Source: Circinella minor (Eukaryota; Mucoromycota; Mucoromycetes; Mucorales; Lichtheimiaceae). Taken from it: a stretch of 64,000 bases of DNA. The notes under the pieces are model-generated. The model was not told where the DNA came from, did not search any database, and saw nothing but the letters and a program-made list of their open reading frames with translations. The stretch's first letter is position 1, and every line of letters begins with the position of its first letter. A program made the translations under genes and the position numbers. The stretch spans positions 62,001-126,000 of the forward strand of contig JAEPRB010000091.1 in assembly GCA_016758965.1 (NCBI GenBank). The letters are read 5' to 3'. This document shows positions 36,934 through 48,389 of the stretch, piece after piece.

Positions 36934-37850
36934 TGGATGAATACGTATATATAAAGGTACGGAGATTTTATGCATGTTATGTTTGAATTGGCTGCTCGGT
37001 TGATATTTTGTGTTTGTGGCAAAGCCTGGTGAAATGAAAGATAAAGTAAGTTGATTAATGATGTGCATGATTCTGGAAGTGATCTCGTTTCGGCAAGATG
37101 GGCAGAGATTTGGTGGATAAAATGTTAATACTGGAATCAGTTGATACTATTAGAGGTTAATATGATGACTTTTGTAGTATGGTTGTTATGGACCGGATTT
37201 AATAGCTTTTGATAAGGTATGTACATATTGATTTTGTGATACTAAAAATTCTCGATGTTGTCGATGTTATGAAGAATGTATATTCTAAAGTGAGCTAGCA
37301 GATCATTTTTATTTTGATTTGGCTTAGGTATCGATATATTCAAAAATATTCAATGTTTTTTTTATGTCAAGCTGTGTAAATTCATGATACAAATTCGGTT
37401 TCGACTTCTGGCTTTGACACAAACTGAGCGTTAGGTACCTGGTTGGTGTGATGTCTTGCAGTGGCTATCGATAAATGCGGTATAATTTTTAGTCTCTGTT
37501 ATGAAACCCACTGTTTTCCACTTTGACGTAAGAGGGGTTATGTATAGAGCTCATAGTGAGGAATCATTTGTTATGTTCTATGTTTACATAGTTTGCTGTA
37601 TAGTATGGCCATGGACCATAACAATCTTAGAAACCCTCTGCTCTGAACGATGATACAGTGGGAGGCGTTTCCTATCACACGAGGAACTGAAAATATGTGT
37701 GAGGCTATGATAAGTGAAGGTTAATAATTCCAAGCTCTCTGCTAGGCGCCCAGGCGTTTCCCTTTCTGGATGGAATATCGTCCCATGCAGATTTAGTATG
37801 GTCAACACGACTGAAAGACTAATGTGTTTTTCATTTTAGATAGAAAGTCA

Positions 37851-39756
37851 GGGGCACGACTAATACTTACCTAGATAACAATGGTATTTTTGCTCATTTT
37901 TATATGTAAAATAGTGTTGTTATCACCCTATACAAACAAGCAATAACTAATCTACACTTCTTCTTCTCTGTTTATACTAAATAGTGTTTACTGATAGTAA
38001 TGTATGTATTGTTTATGATATATATCGCATAATGAGTATGTTATTATTATTATGAAAGAAAAAAATTATCAACGAGAGAAAATGTATCGTTGATTACTTT
38101 GTTTTAGACCTATTGTTTATAAGATATAGATACGATTAACAAGACAAACGGAAAACTGTATTTGGTTGGGGGTAAAGATAAGGACATTTATAAGACGAAC
38201 AACTGGAGGTCAAGAAATATAATTTTCTTCGATTCGCTATCTACGCTATAATTTAATTGGTGACATGACAACCATAATAATACAAATTGAAAAAGAATTT
38301 ATATCGTGAATTGCTATATACCATTAGTTATCTATATAAACATTTTACGTACTTTTTTTTAAATTTAGTATATAGAATGGATTCGACTCATAAAACAAGA
38401 CATTACTAAAGGAACTCCATCAAAGTAGTAGATATGCAAAAAAAAAGTCTTTGGGGAGAACTACATTATATTTGATGAAATACTGTAATGTCTTAAAACT
38501 TTCTTTTATGTTTATTCATTAACGTAGTTTAAATATCATTCGATTTGCTGTAAACTTATATAGGCTGTTATTTTTTGACAATATTCACGAAGTGATGAGG
38601 TTGATTAGTTTAATCGTGACTACAAGCTGGTATGCATAGTTTCTAAATGACAAAAGAAGTCCAAAGAAGCGAACAATAGAAAGGTAATAATTCCTATTTG
38701 GAAGCTTTACTCTATTAATATTATGTTTATAAAAATAATTGATTCTTAATAGTTCTCTTATAATATGTATAGTATATTTAAATCAAGATTATATTTGAAA
38801 CAGGAAACGAATACGTATGGCAGAAATTAATGTATTGTTATGCAACCAACACGTCTTTTTTTTTTTTTTTAGCCCTGATTAATTTGTATTAATTCAACAA
38901 GCAATCGAAACATACATTGGTGAAGAAGTCAAGTATAATGATAACGAATAATATATTTTATTAATATAAGATATATTTATTAATCAGTCATATGTTCAAT
39001 TTTTCGGATGAAAATACTTCTTTTTCAATGTTCTTTGAAGAAAAAACTTAGAACTTTTATCTATTCTTCCTTAATACCAATAAAAACACTTATTAAATCT
39101 CCCCTCTCCCCCTAAAAAAAGCTATATCTGACATCACCAATGTCTTTGAGAATTTGATTCTTTTATTCAGTTTTTCTTATTCTTTATTATTACTGGTTTT
39201 GTTTATACAAACAGTACTGTACTTTAATTCATCAACTTAACAAAAATAGAGTTGGTTAATATTTTATTTATTGTTATTATAATTTTTTTTATTATAGTAA
39301 TTCAAATCATTATTCTTATCTTTCTTTTTATAAATCCACAAAAAAAAAAAAACCTCACCCATTTACTATTTTGATACAAAGAAAATTTATCTAACTAGTT
39401 ATGATTTAACAACAATGTACTGTACGTACGTACCTATATTCATTTTCGTTATTATAATATCATATAAATATGTTACCAATATATTAAAAATTAAAAGAGT
39501 AAATCATGTATATAATGGGCTTTTTGAGATCAATTTTTGTAATATATTGCTATGAATTGAACTTATAGCATATTCGTTTGTCATAATACATTGTATTTCT
39601 CGTTGTCAATCGAACATATTTTTTTTTATGCAACAGTAGTAAATATAATAACCCAGACAACTTTATTTATCTCTAAGCACACACTTTTTTTTTTCAAAAT
39701 ACTTTTTTTTTCTCTTTTGAGTGCGACCTTGTGAAAATCGAAAAAAAAAAAAAAAA
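37851..39756. other. Intergenic region upstream of F-box gene 2
   Basis: No gene is seen in 1.9 kb. It is AT-rich, with an ACGT tandem motif at 39416-39435 and T-rich tracts immediately 5' of the F-box gene (39684-39718), the probable promoter/leader. Confidence 0.45.
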
Positions 39757-41643
39757 ATGTCAACAACCATTCAAAAATGTCACAGATCTCCTTTAGTTCA
39801 TCATCAACAACAAAAAAAACGACACGTGGATTTTCTTACTGAATTACCTTATGACATTATTCCTTTCATTATGAAACATTTTGAAACCATGGAACTTTTT
39901 CACTTGTTTCAAATTTCTAAGGAATGGAAAACTCAACTTATATCATGTAAAAGTCTTTGGTCAAAAGTTATTATTCATGGCGATACGACTGATAAAGTGG
40001 AAGAACATAATAATGACTCAATAGTATCCTTTGTTGCTACTGTTGCTGATAACATAATACGACTTGGACTAATAAGTATCCGATCCAAAAAAAATGTGAC
40101 TCCAATGATATTGAAACAAATTGTATTTGGTTCATTTACTCGATTAGAAGACCTAGAGTTATCTGGTAAGACCATATTAGGGCATCTTGCTCAATCGATT
40201 TTATTTTAATGTGTTTATTATCATAAGGAATAAATAGTGTCATTTTCCCTCACCTTCCTTTTTTTTTTACATATAATAATACAAAATGATATAACACTAA
40301 AATATAATACAGAATGCAGAATCCAAATAGAAGAATCTGATATTATATATCAAACACTTACTGCTGTGTCGAATACTTTATTATATCTTAAAATGGTAGC
40401 CATATCACCCAAACCAACAACTCTTTATTTTGAAAAAGTGCTTGCCATTTGTCACCATTTGAAAGGTTTTTGGTGTGACTCTAGTGTGATATTATTTCCT
40501 CGTCGTTCTCAAATAGCAGCAACAACAGTACCATCAAAATTAAAACAGTTAGTACTCAATGTGAATCCAGTTCATGATAGTGATATTGACCGAATGGCTC
40601 AGCTTTGTCCAAATATACGCCGATTATATATAAATGTAAATTCCCATACAGCAATTGATAGAATTTTACAACATTATGAAAATGAACTTGAATATCTCAA
40701 CATTAATATGTATCTATGTCTTGTTACCACACCCTCTTCTTCTATATGGTCACCATTTGATAATGAATACAACCACAATTGCACTAGGCAACAACCACTA
40801 CTATATTCGAACAATCAATCAACTATCAGAGGATTACGATACCTTGCACTTCGAAAATTCAATGAAACAACATTAATATCACTTTTGCATCGACATGCTC
40901 AAACACTAGAAGAACTTTATCTTTATTATAACAATAATAACGAGACATTGAGTGTACAAGAATTTCAAAATACAAACAATACGAATATGTTATTTTCAAA
41001 TTTACGCGTATTGAATGTATCATCTAGTAATGATCCAACATTTATTCTTAATACCTTATTAACCCATGTATCCCGTACCACTTTACAAAGTCTTCACATT
41101 GGTTCTTGCAATTTATCCAATCATCCCATGATTTTAACCTCTATCAAAGAATTGGAAAATTTGAAATATTTACATTTAAACCACAGTATTTGTGCCAATC
41201 GGGAGGATGTGATTCAACTTTTACGTCATTTTGTAACCAAGAGTCGCCAATACCATGATTCATTTTCTACTTGTGAACAACAACCATCATTAAAATCACT
41301 TTTAATTTCTGGCACGTATTTCCAATTAATCAATGATAAGGTTTTACAAGAAATCGGAAAAATTGAAACACTTGAACGAATTATTATTCATGATGCAACC
41401 AAAGTCACTGAGCAAGGGTTAACTTCCTTTTGTCATATGTTAAAAAAATATAATAATGGATATTTACGATTTTTAGAATTAAATCATGTTCCTGTTGCCA
41501 CTTTTAAAACATTAGAACATCTTTTGCTTATTCCAACTCTTAAAACGTTAATTCTTCGAAATGTGGCTAATGATCATATCAAAAAAGAAGATTTTGTTGG
41601 ATTTTTTGAACGAGGAATTAATGTCTTTATTTATTATCTATAA
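39757..41643 (+). CDS. F-box/LRR-like protein 2
   Basis: Two exons (39757-40165, 40313-41643) give 579 residues from the first ATG, which follows an A17 run. The F-box FLTELPYDIIPFIMKHFETMELF followed by SKEWKTQL is at about residues 28-65. The rest is a solenoid of irregular leucine-rich repeats (LKQLVLNVNPV, LRRLYINV-type segments, TLQSLHIGSCNLS). It is a probable SCF substrate receptor. Its intron sits at the same place relative to the F-box as in the 31-kb gene (after the L-E-x-L-S/G segment), which together with the similar F-box supports a shared ancestor. No catalytic motif and no recognisable substrate clue. Confidence 0.85.
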
Positions 41644-42463
41644 CTTGAAAGTGTATGATGATGATATGTTTAAGAGGATGTAAATAAAAAAGGTCGTTTT
41701 GATGTAACACAAAAAAAAGAACAATAAATTATTTTATTTGATGCTTGAAAAGGTATTATATATATAAGCAAATTTATCTACATGTTATAGATATATTTTA
41801 TTAATCGATCAATTCATACGTATAAATACAAAGCAAAACAAAATTATGAGGTTAAGAAATATACTAGTTCTTTTTTCCCCCTGTAAATCGAATAGCTATT
41901 TTCCTTTGTTTAATATATGGTCCGTATCATAGTATATACTAGTAATACAGAGACCATGATCATGAATTTTATTTTATCTCCATAGTAACGTAAAATTACG
42001 TACCGTATATATATGAAATACCACTTTAACAAGTGAAGAAAAGTATTAAATTCCTCTTCCCCCTCCTAACTACAAAAAAGATAGAAAGAAATTGAGTTCT
42101 CTATTACTATTGTGACTTGCGAAATTTACTCACTCAAAAAAAAAAAGAAAAAAGGCACCGACTTGAATTTCAATTGATGCGGACGTACACGTTCTTTCTC
42201 TTATTTTTACAAAAAGAACACTTTTTTTTTTTTTTGCATATTTTTTTTTTGTCTTTTTCTTTATCTTTTTTGTTATAACAACAACAACATATAATTATTT
42301 AATAATATGCCAGCTCGAGGTATTATATCACTATTTATCAAATTTATTTAAACTTTTTTTCCTCCCCCCCCCTTTTTTTTTTTTCCCTCATATATATTTT
42401 TTTTTATCTTTTTATCTCTTATTACTAGCTTTTTCTTAATAAATATAATTTCTTAAATACCCA
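41644..42463. other. Intergenic region and leader of the Rsc7-PHD gene
   Basis: No full gene is seen. It contains T-rich and C-rich tracts (42362-42385) and a 14-codon upstream ORF at 42307-42351 that ends before the main ATG at 42464. The uORF could reduce translation of the chromatin gene if the transcript starts upstream of it. Confidence 0.4.
42307..42351 (+). other. Possible upstream ORF in the 5' leader
   Basis: ATG at 42307 opens a 14-residue frame (MPARGIISLFIKFI) closed by TAA at 42349-42351, 112 bp before the main start. The ATG is preceded by CAACAACAACATATAATT-like leader sequence. Whether it is transcribed is unknown; it could also be the end of a spliced first exon. Confidence 0.25.
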
Positions 42464-45400
42464 ATGACTGACGACAACTATAATAATATCAACAATAATA
42501 ATAATAATAAAAATTATATTATACTTAAATTAGACACTTCCGCTGGACGAAAACGTAGAGGAAGACCTCCACGTAGAAGATCTTCAACTAGGTCAACGAG
42601 AGCTGAAGAACATATAGATGAAGCAGACGAATCACCACAAGAACAACAAAACGCGTCGGAAAGTGAACAAGAAGAAGAACAATTACCACGTATGCGTTTA
42701 CGAAGGCGTGGACGACCTCCTAAGCGTGGAATTACCTCTAGTGATAACGAAACAGCTACTATTAAAACGAGTGATAGGAAACGACGAAGAGAAGCTAAAA
42801 AAGAACCAACACCTGAAGAAGTAGAAGAAGTAGAGGAAGAAGAGGAAGAACAACAAGAGGAAGAAGAATCCGATGGGAGTGACATTGACGAAGCGGGTGA
42901 AGAAAAAGTAGATAAACAAGGCAATTTATTAGGTGGTAAGTTTATTCAATCCATTTTTTAAAAAAAAGGAATGGAGAAATTTATATTTTTTTTTTAAAAA
43001 AAAAAAAAGAATGAAAAAACTAAACATAATTGTTTATTTTTTATTTATTTTTGAACAGGACGAGAATATAAAGTACCTACTTTTAAATTACCTATGCGTG
43101 GTGATCAAGTTCTCATGTTTGCCATGGAACCAGCACGACAATTAAATTATCGCGACAGTTATTTGTTTTTTCACAAAAATCCAATTTTAGAACGCATTCG
43201 TTTATCAGAAGAAGAACGTAATTGGCTTGTCGATGAAAAATTACTTGTGCATTGGTTTCGAAATCGTGATGTGGCCGTTGTCAGTGCTCGATCTTGTTTT
43301 AAATGTTTTGGATCGCGTATTATTAAACGTGGTAAACGTGTCAAAGACGATTATTTTGAAGCGCGAGCACGTGAAATGGGATATACAGAAGAACCAGAAG
43401 AACAAGGAGAAGAATCAGAATCAGAAACGACAGGACAACAGCAACAACAACAACAAACAGGAATAATAGCAGGAACAATCAATGAAAAAGGTGATAAAGG
43501 GAATAAAATGGGTCGTCGAACATTGATATCGCGTACATTACGATCAGCTGCTTTTGATGCTACAACACCTGTGAATAATGGAACATGGATGCATCATGCC
43601 GCTTTAGCTGTCGGTGGTTTTAATGCACAACTTCATGAACGTCGTGCTGAGAAATCTGTTTTTTATGATATTCATACCAATATTCATCAAATTCCTACTG
43701 CAACCCAACCAACACGGGTCAAGTTTGAATGTGTGGATAATAAAAAGGATGAATTTACGGTAGAGGATATTCAATTTGAAAAACAACCTGCTAATGCTTT
43801 CCGTGGTGTGGGTCGTGATTTATTGGATGGAACGTATGATATGGATGCTGTATTAAGAGCTGTACCAGATCAGACAAAAAAATCGGCAAAAGCATTACTT
43901 ACTGTGAAACAACCATTTACTACTTCTACAAAGTCAAATACGGATGGTGAGGATGATTATGATAATGATGAAAAATATCCCATTGCTATTATGGAAGGTC
44001 AATATCAATCTTCCTTTCCCTTGTATGTATATTTATTTTGTTGCTATGGATAAACGAAAAAAAAAAAAAGATCTATACACCCCATAGATACACACATATA
44101 TTTATAGGCTAACCTTTTCTTTGGGAACTATTTATTTCCATTTTGATAGACATATTACACGATTTAACAAGTCAGCTCCAAAAATCGCATCACCCTCTCA
44201 AATTGTTGCTAATAACCAATCCATGTTTGCACAACAATATTATTTTAATCAATTATATCATGTTATGAATCAAAATATATCCACAATGGCTGAACAACAA
44301 GGTAAAAAAAAAATTAATTATTTCCCCTCCTCCTCCTGATCAAAAAAAGTCTCATCATTATTTATTTCTTATATATAGTACCACCACAAATGCAACAACA
44401 ACAACAACAACATTCATCTCCATCACAAGTATCCAGACCACCATTTCCACATCAAGTACCACAAAACTTTTCACCGGTAAGTAAACATATATAATATCTA
44501 CTCTTCCATTTTTTCTTTTCAATTCTACTTTTATACTAATCTGCTTTATTCATATTGTTATTTGAAAGGTTGGTCAATCACATTCAACACCAAGTTATCA
44601 GCAACAACAACAACAACAACATTATGTATGTGGTTACCAATCTAGTAAAAATCAAGTTTGTAGACGTGCTGTCATGTTTCCTGGTGAAAAATGCCAATAT
44701 CACGCACATTATTATGCTAGACAACCACATGGTCCTCATCAAAGTCAACCATTAATGACAACCATATCACCTCAAACACCACAAAAACATCAATTACCAC
44801 CACCGACACCATCACAACAACAGCAACAACAACAACGGATACAGTTACAGCAACAACAACCACAACCACAACAATTACCACCACAGGTTAGTAAGCTTAT
44901 AAAAGAAAAAAGAGAATGGGAAACCTTAATAATCCTAGTAATTAATCTAGTAACTAATGAAAAACAAATGCCTATTTTTTTTATTACTAGCCATCATCAC
45001 TTGCTGAAAATAAATGTGCAGAATGTCATTATCTAAGTGCACCCTCTGAATTATTAACAAAGGATAATGCCTGTGATGCATTCAGTATGATTAAATGTTC
45101 TAAATGTACAAGGAAATATCATCCAGTATGTGCTCATTTAAAAACACCAAGACAATTAGCGGCTGTGGAATCCTATCCTTGGGCATGTCCTGAATGTAAA
45201 GTATGTTGTGTATGTAAGAGTGCAGGTGATGAATCTACTTTAATGATTTGTGATGATTGTGATCGAGGTTGGCATACTGGATGGTAAGTTATTCTTCTTT
45301 TTTTTTTTACTATTCTAAAGATTTTAAATCTATTCATTTCACATGACAAAATGTAAAATTATTTACAAAAATTATGATTCTGACTTCAATTTTTATTATT

Positions 45401-46191
45401 TAGTTGTAATCCAAAAGTAGAGAAAGTCCCTGAAGGTAAAAAAAAAAAAAAAAAAAAAAAAAGATGTTCTACTCTCTATGTAACATAGTGTAGTTTTATT
45501 CTATCACTATTTACTAATCATAGGAATAATAATACTATTAGGTTCATGGCTTTGTCCATTATGTGCTGATTGTCATGGATGTGATGAACAAGGAGATAAA
45601 ACCGAATATTTTCATGCGTTGGCTCCACCACCTACGGACAAAATTAAATATCCAGTCTATCTTGCAACTTATTGTGGAAAATGTTATGACAATTTTAAAA
45701 ATGATCGATTCTGTCCTTGTTGTTTAAAAACATTTTCAGAAGAAGATGAAAATGATGATGAAGAAAATGAAATGGTAGCATGCGATTCATGTGATCATTG
45801 GATTCATACAGGATGTGATGAAACATTAACACCAGAAAAATATCAAAGTTTATGTGATGATGAAGAAGCAAAATATACATGTCCATTATGTGCAGATAAT
45901 ATTAAACCTATTCATCAGACCAATAATGCCACGTTAGCATTAAAGGGTCAAGCACAACCTAGTGGATATTGTGTTGGTATTGTAGGTGGAAAGGTAATAA
46001 TAACAAGGGTGAGGGAGGGGGGGAGTGAAGAAAATTGTCAAAATAGAAAAATTTATTAATAACTTTTCGTCATTATGCAGATCAAAGCACGTGGTGTTGT
46101 ACGATACAAGGACCACAAGGTTGCAGTACCGGAAATCAAAGGAACTGGAATTGCTGAAATGCCATCCAGTAATAATAATAATAAAGACTAA
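42464..46191 (+). CDS. Rsc7/Swp82-type remodelling subunit fused to double PHD finger and third PHD
   Basis: Nine exons (42464-42935, 43059-44022, 44108-44301, 44379-44476, 44569-44886, 44991-45283, 45404-45435, 45542-45993, 46081-46191) give 977 residues. Residues 1-157 are disordered with AT-hook-like RGRPP cores. Residues 158-500 match the Rsc7/Swp82 family: GREYKVPTFKLP, EPARQLNYRDSYLFFHKN, SARSCFKCFGSRIIKRGK, and later EGQYQSSFP. A Gln-rich linker with a Cys/His knot (VCGYQSSKNQVC...CQYHAHYY) leads to a tandem PHD unit (about 690-800; CSKCTRKYHPVC, CDDCDRGWHTGC, GSWLCPLC) like that of DPF/PHF10 proteins, and a third PHD (about 835-905; CDSCDHWIHTGC). It should be a nuclear subunit of an RSC or SWI/SNF complex that reads histone tails. 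All splice phases agree, so it is one gene. Confidence 0.88.
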
Positions 46192-46648
46192 ATAATAATT
46201 ATAATTATAATAATAATAATATACACACACACATACACACACAACATTATTAAAAAAATGAAACACTTTTTCTTACAACAATAACATTCATTCTAAATCT
46301 ATTATTATTTAGATTATTATACATTTTACCACAAACAAATAATTCAGCCATTGAATATTCTCTCTCCTTTTATATATACTGTTTTCTCTCACATGCAAAA
46401 AAAACATATACACAAAGCCTTTTTTTTTCCATTAAAAAAGAAAAAAAGATGACGCCGATAATTCATATCACGCACACTCTTCTCATGATGATGATGATGA
46501 TAGAGACTTTTTAAACCAGCTGACATGTTATCTTTTTTTTTTTTTGGTCTCTTTTATAAAAAAGAAAATAATTTCTTTCTCTTTCTTTTCTTTGGGATTC
46601 TTTACTTTTTTTTTTTTTTTTTTTTACAAATCAAACAACATTTAGACA
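46192..46648. other. Intergenic region, 457 bp
   Basis: No gene is seen. It has TAA and CA repeats directly after the stop of the upstream gene, and T-rich tracts (46536-46546, 46605-46625) before the next ATG. Confidence 0.45.
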
Positions 46649-47407
46649 ATGCATTACTTGGCTTTCGCTGAAAACATGAAGGATAAACAACAAAATAAAA
46701 ATAATAACGATGATAATGATAATGAAACAACAACGAAAACAGTCATTTTTCCTGATAACGAATTTCCTCCATTAAAACCTTCAGATGAAGGATGGGAACT
46801 TGTAGATAGAAATTATGATAAAGGTGAACCTTATTCAACACAACATCAACAAGAAAAGGATTGGGAGTGTATTATCGATGGTCAACAAAAGAAAAACTTT
46901 CAAGAACAAAATATACTACCATTGTATGCTCAAGTTGCTCAAGAAGCTCTTACTCTCCCCATGACATTACCATCATCATCATCATCAAAGAAATCGACAT
47001 TAGAAAGAACATTTAAACGACCATTATCTTCTTCTTCTTCATTGATAATGATGATCCCTACTACTAGTAGTAGCAACAAGGAGAATGAAGATCATATGTT
47101 AGAGGAAGATATTGGAAATGAACTTTTTATCCAATATAAATCAGCTAGTTCGTCACGTCGTCGACATCATCGTCGTCTAAACTATATTTTCCGTCATCAT
47201 GCGCATAAAAATCCATTGGCTTTTCCCCGACAACCAACACTTTATCAACGTGATCAACAACATTCAACCAATGAGGTCTTGACAAAAAATCATTTCAAGT
47301 ATAATAATACAAGTAAACGAAGATCACGTACAAAACAGCCCACAAAAACATGGATAGAACGAGAAATTGGATGGGTTGCAATTCATGCAAAGATTCACAG
47401 TAAATAA
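46649..47407 (+). CDS. Disordered protein with two Atg8-interaction-like motifs
   Basis: This is an intronless 252-residue frame. I do not recognise a family. It is rich in Asn, Gln, Ser and charged residues and is probably disordered. Two short hydrophobic motifs in acidic settings stand out in the first third: DEGWELVDR (about residue 48) and EKDWECIIDG (about 70). Both fit the W-x-x-L/I/V pattern of Atg8-interacting (AIM/LIR) motifs. The C-terminal third is basic (SRRRHHRR, KRRSRTKQ) and ends in an ordered-looking TWIEREIGWVAIHAKIH. An autophagy adaptor or receptor role is inference from these motifs only. Confidence 0.65.
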   Translation: MHYLAFAENMKDKQQNKNNNDDNDNETTTKTVIFPDNEFPPLKPSDEGWELVDRNYDKGEPYSTQHQQEKDWECIIDGQQKKNFQEQNILPLYAQVAQEALTLPMTLPSSSSSKKSTLERTFKRPLSSSSSLIMMIPTTSSSNKENEDHMLEEDIGNELFIQYKSASSSRRRHHRRLNYIFRHHAHKNPLAFPRQPTLYQRDQQHSTNEVLTKNHFKYNNTSKRRSRTKQPTKTWIEREIGWVAIHAKIHSK

Positions 47408-48389
47408 ATAATCTTCCGCAACCCCCCGCCCCACTTCCCCTTTCTGGGCTTAAATACATTCCCCCTCATTTCCTTTAGCATTTCGAACACTCTTTCAATA
47501 CGACATAATAATATAGTTAGTGATAATGATAGATAAATATTTTTTTTTTGATATATTATATTAACTTCTTATCATATACAGTAAACTCAATAAAAAAAAT
47601 CAAAGTACAATAAGTATATTGCATTTCTATCGGTTAATCTTCAATAATGATCTTATCAACCCATATACGCACTGTACAGAGAGGTTTTTTTTTTCTTTTT
47701 GTTGATGACCCTTCATGTGTGTGACGTTACGGGTTCTTAGGAGATCCCACAGTTGTGTTAATAGATTTTATAACTTGCATCTTCCAACTGGCATTTTGGG
47801 GAAATATGATATACGTCATAAATATATACATACGCAAAACTTGAGACAGTGCCACCATCCATTTTATTCAATATTCTCACTTGCTTACTGTATTTATAAT
47901 AGGTATATTATACAATGCATTTATATTTTTAACTTCTACGTATGGTTCATACATATGTACTACGTAATAATAGTACACAGAAATAAGTAGTGTATATCCT
48001 ATGTACAAATTGTCGACTTTTATATAATTCTCTCCTCCCCTCATTAAAATCACTATTGATGTATACATGATCTTTAATGAAATATATAGTGAAACTTTTA
48101 TTAGTTCCCAAAATGAGGCTTGCTCTTTTTTTTTTACTAGAGCTTCTTACTTTTTCACGAACTGAAATATTATAAAGTTACTGAGACTTGAAAATTAACT
48201 TGTATTCGAGAATATTTATTAATAAAAAAAATAAGGTTGGAAACAATAGATGAAAGGGAAGATTCTTTATTATTATTTACAAATTTTATCATAAAAGAGA
48301 GAAGAAGAAGAAAAAGAAAAAAAAGGTTGTTACTATTATTATTATCCATTATTCACATTATATATATTTTTCTTTCTCTCTTTCTTTAT
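47408..48389. other. Intergenic region, 982 bp
   Basis: No gene is seen. It receives two convergent 3' ends. A short frame at 47715-47990 is Tyr/Ile-rich, out of codon-use character and unsupported. Confidence 0.45.

Larger units (their letters stand above)
35110..37850. mobile_element. Probable decayed mobile-element or gene relic
   Basis: This 2.7-kb patch differs from its surroundings: it has few homopolymer runs, visibly higher GC, and short overlapping open frames in shifting phase on the plus strand (for example 35238-35516, 35398-35787, 35811-36005). One has a run of hydrophobic segments (ALWVIIVLVIITLGAACYFY), another contains CEHC. No complete gene can be read, and no transposase, reverse transcriptase or integrase motif was recognised. 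A 113-bp direct repeat lies inside. The mixture of composition shift, broken frames and internal repeats suggests an inserted element or horizontally moved gene now degraded; the class is unknown. Confidence 0.4.

Noticed and set aside
39721..39756. GTG-started extension of F-box protein 2
   Set aside because: A non-ATG start followed by a poly-Lys run; the ATG at 39757 is adequate.
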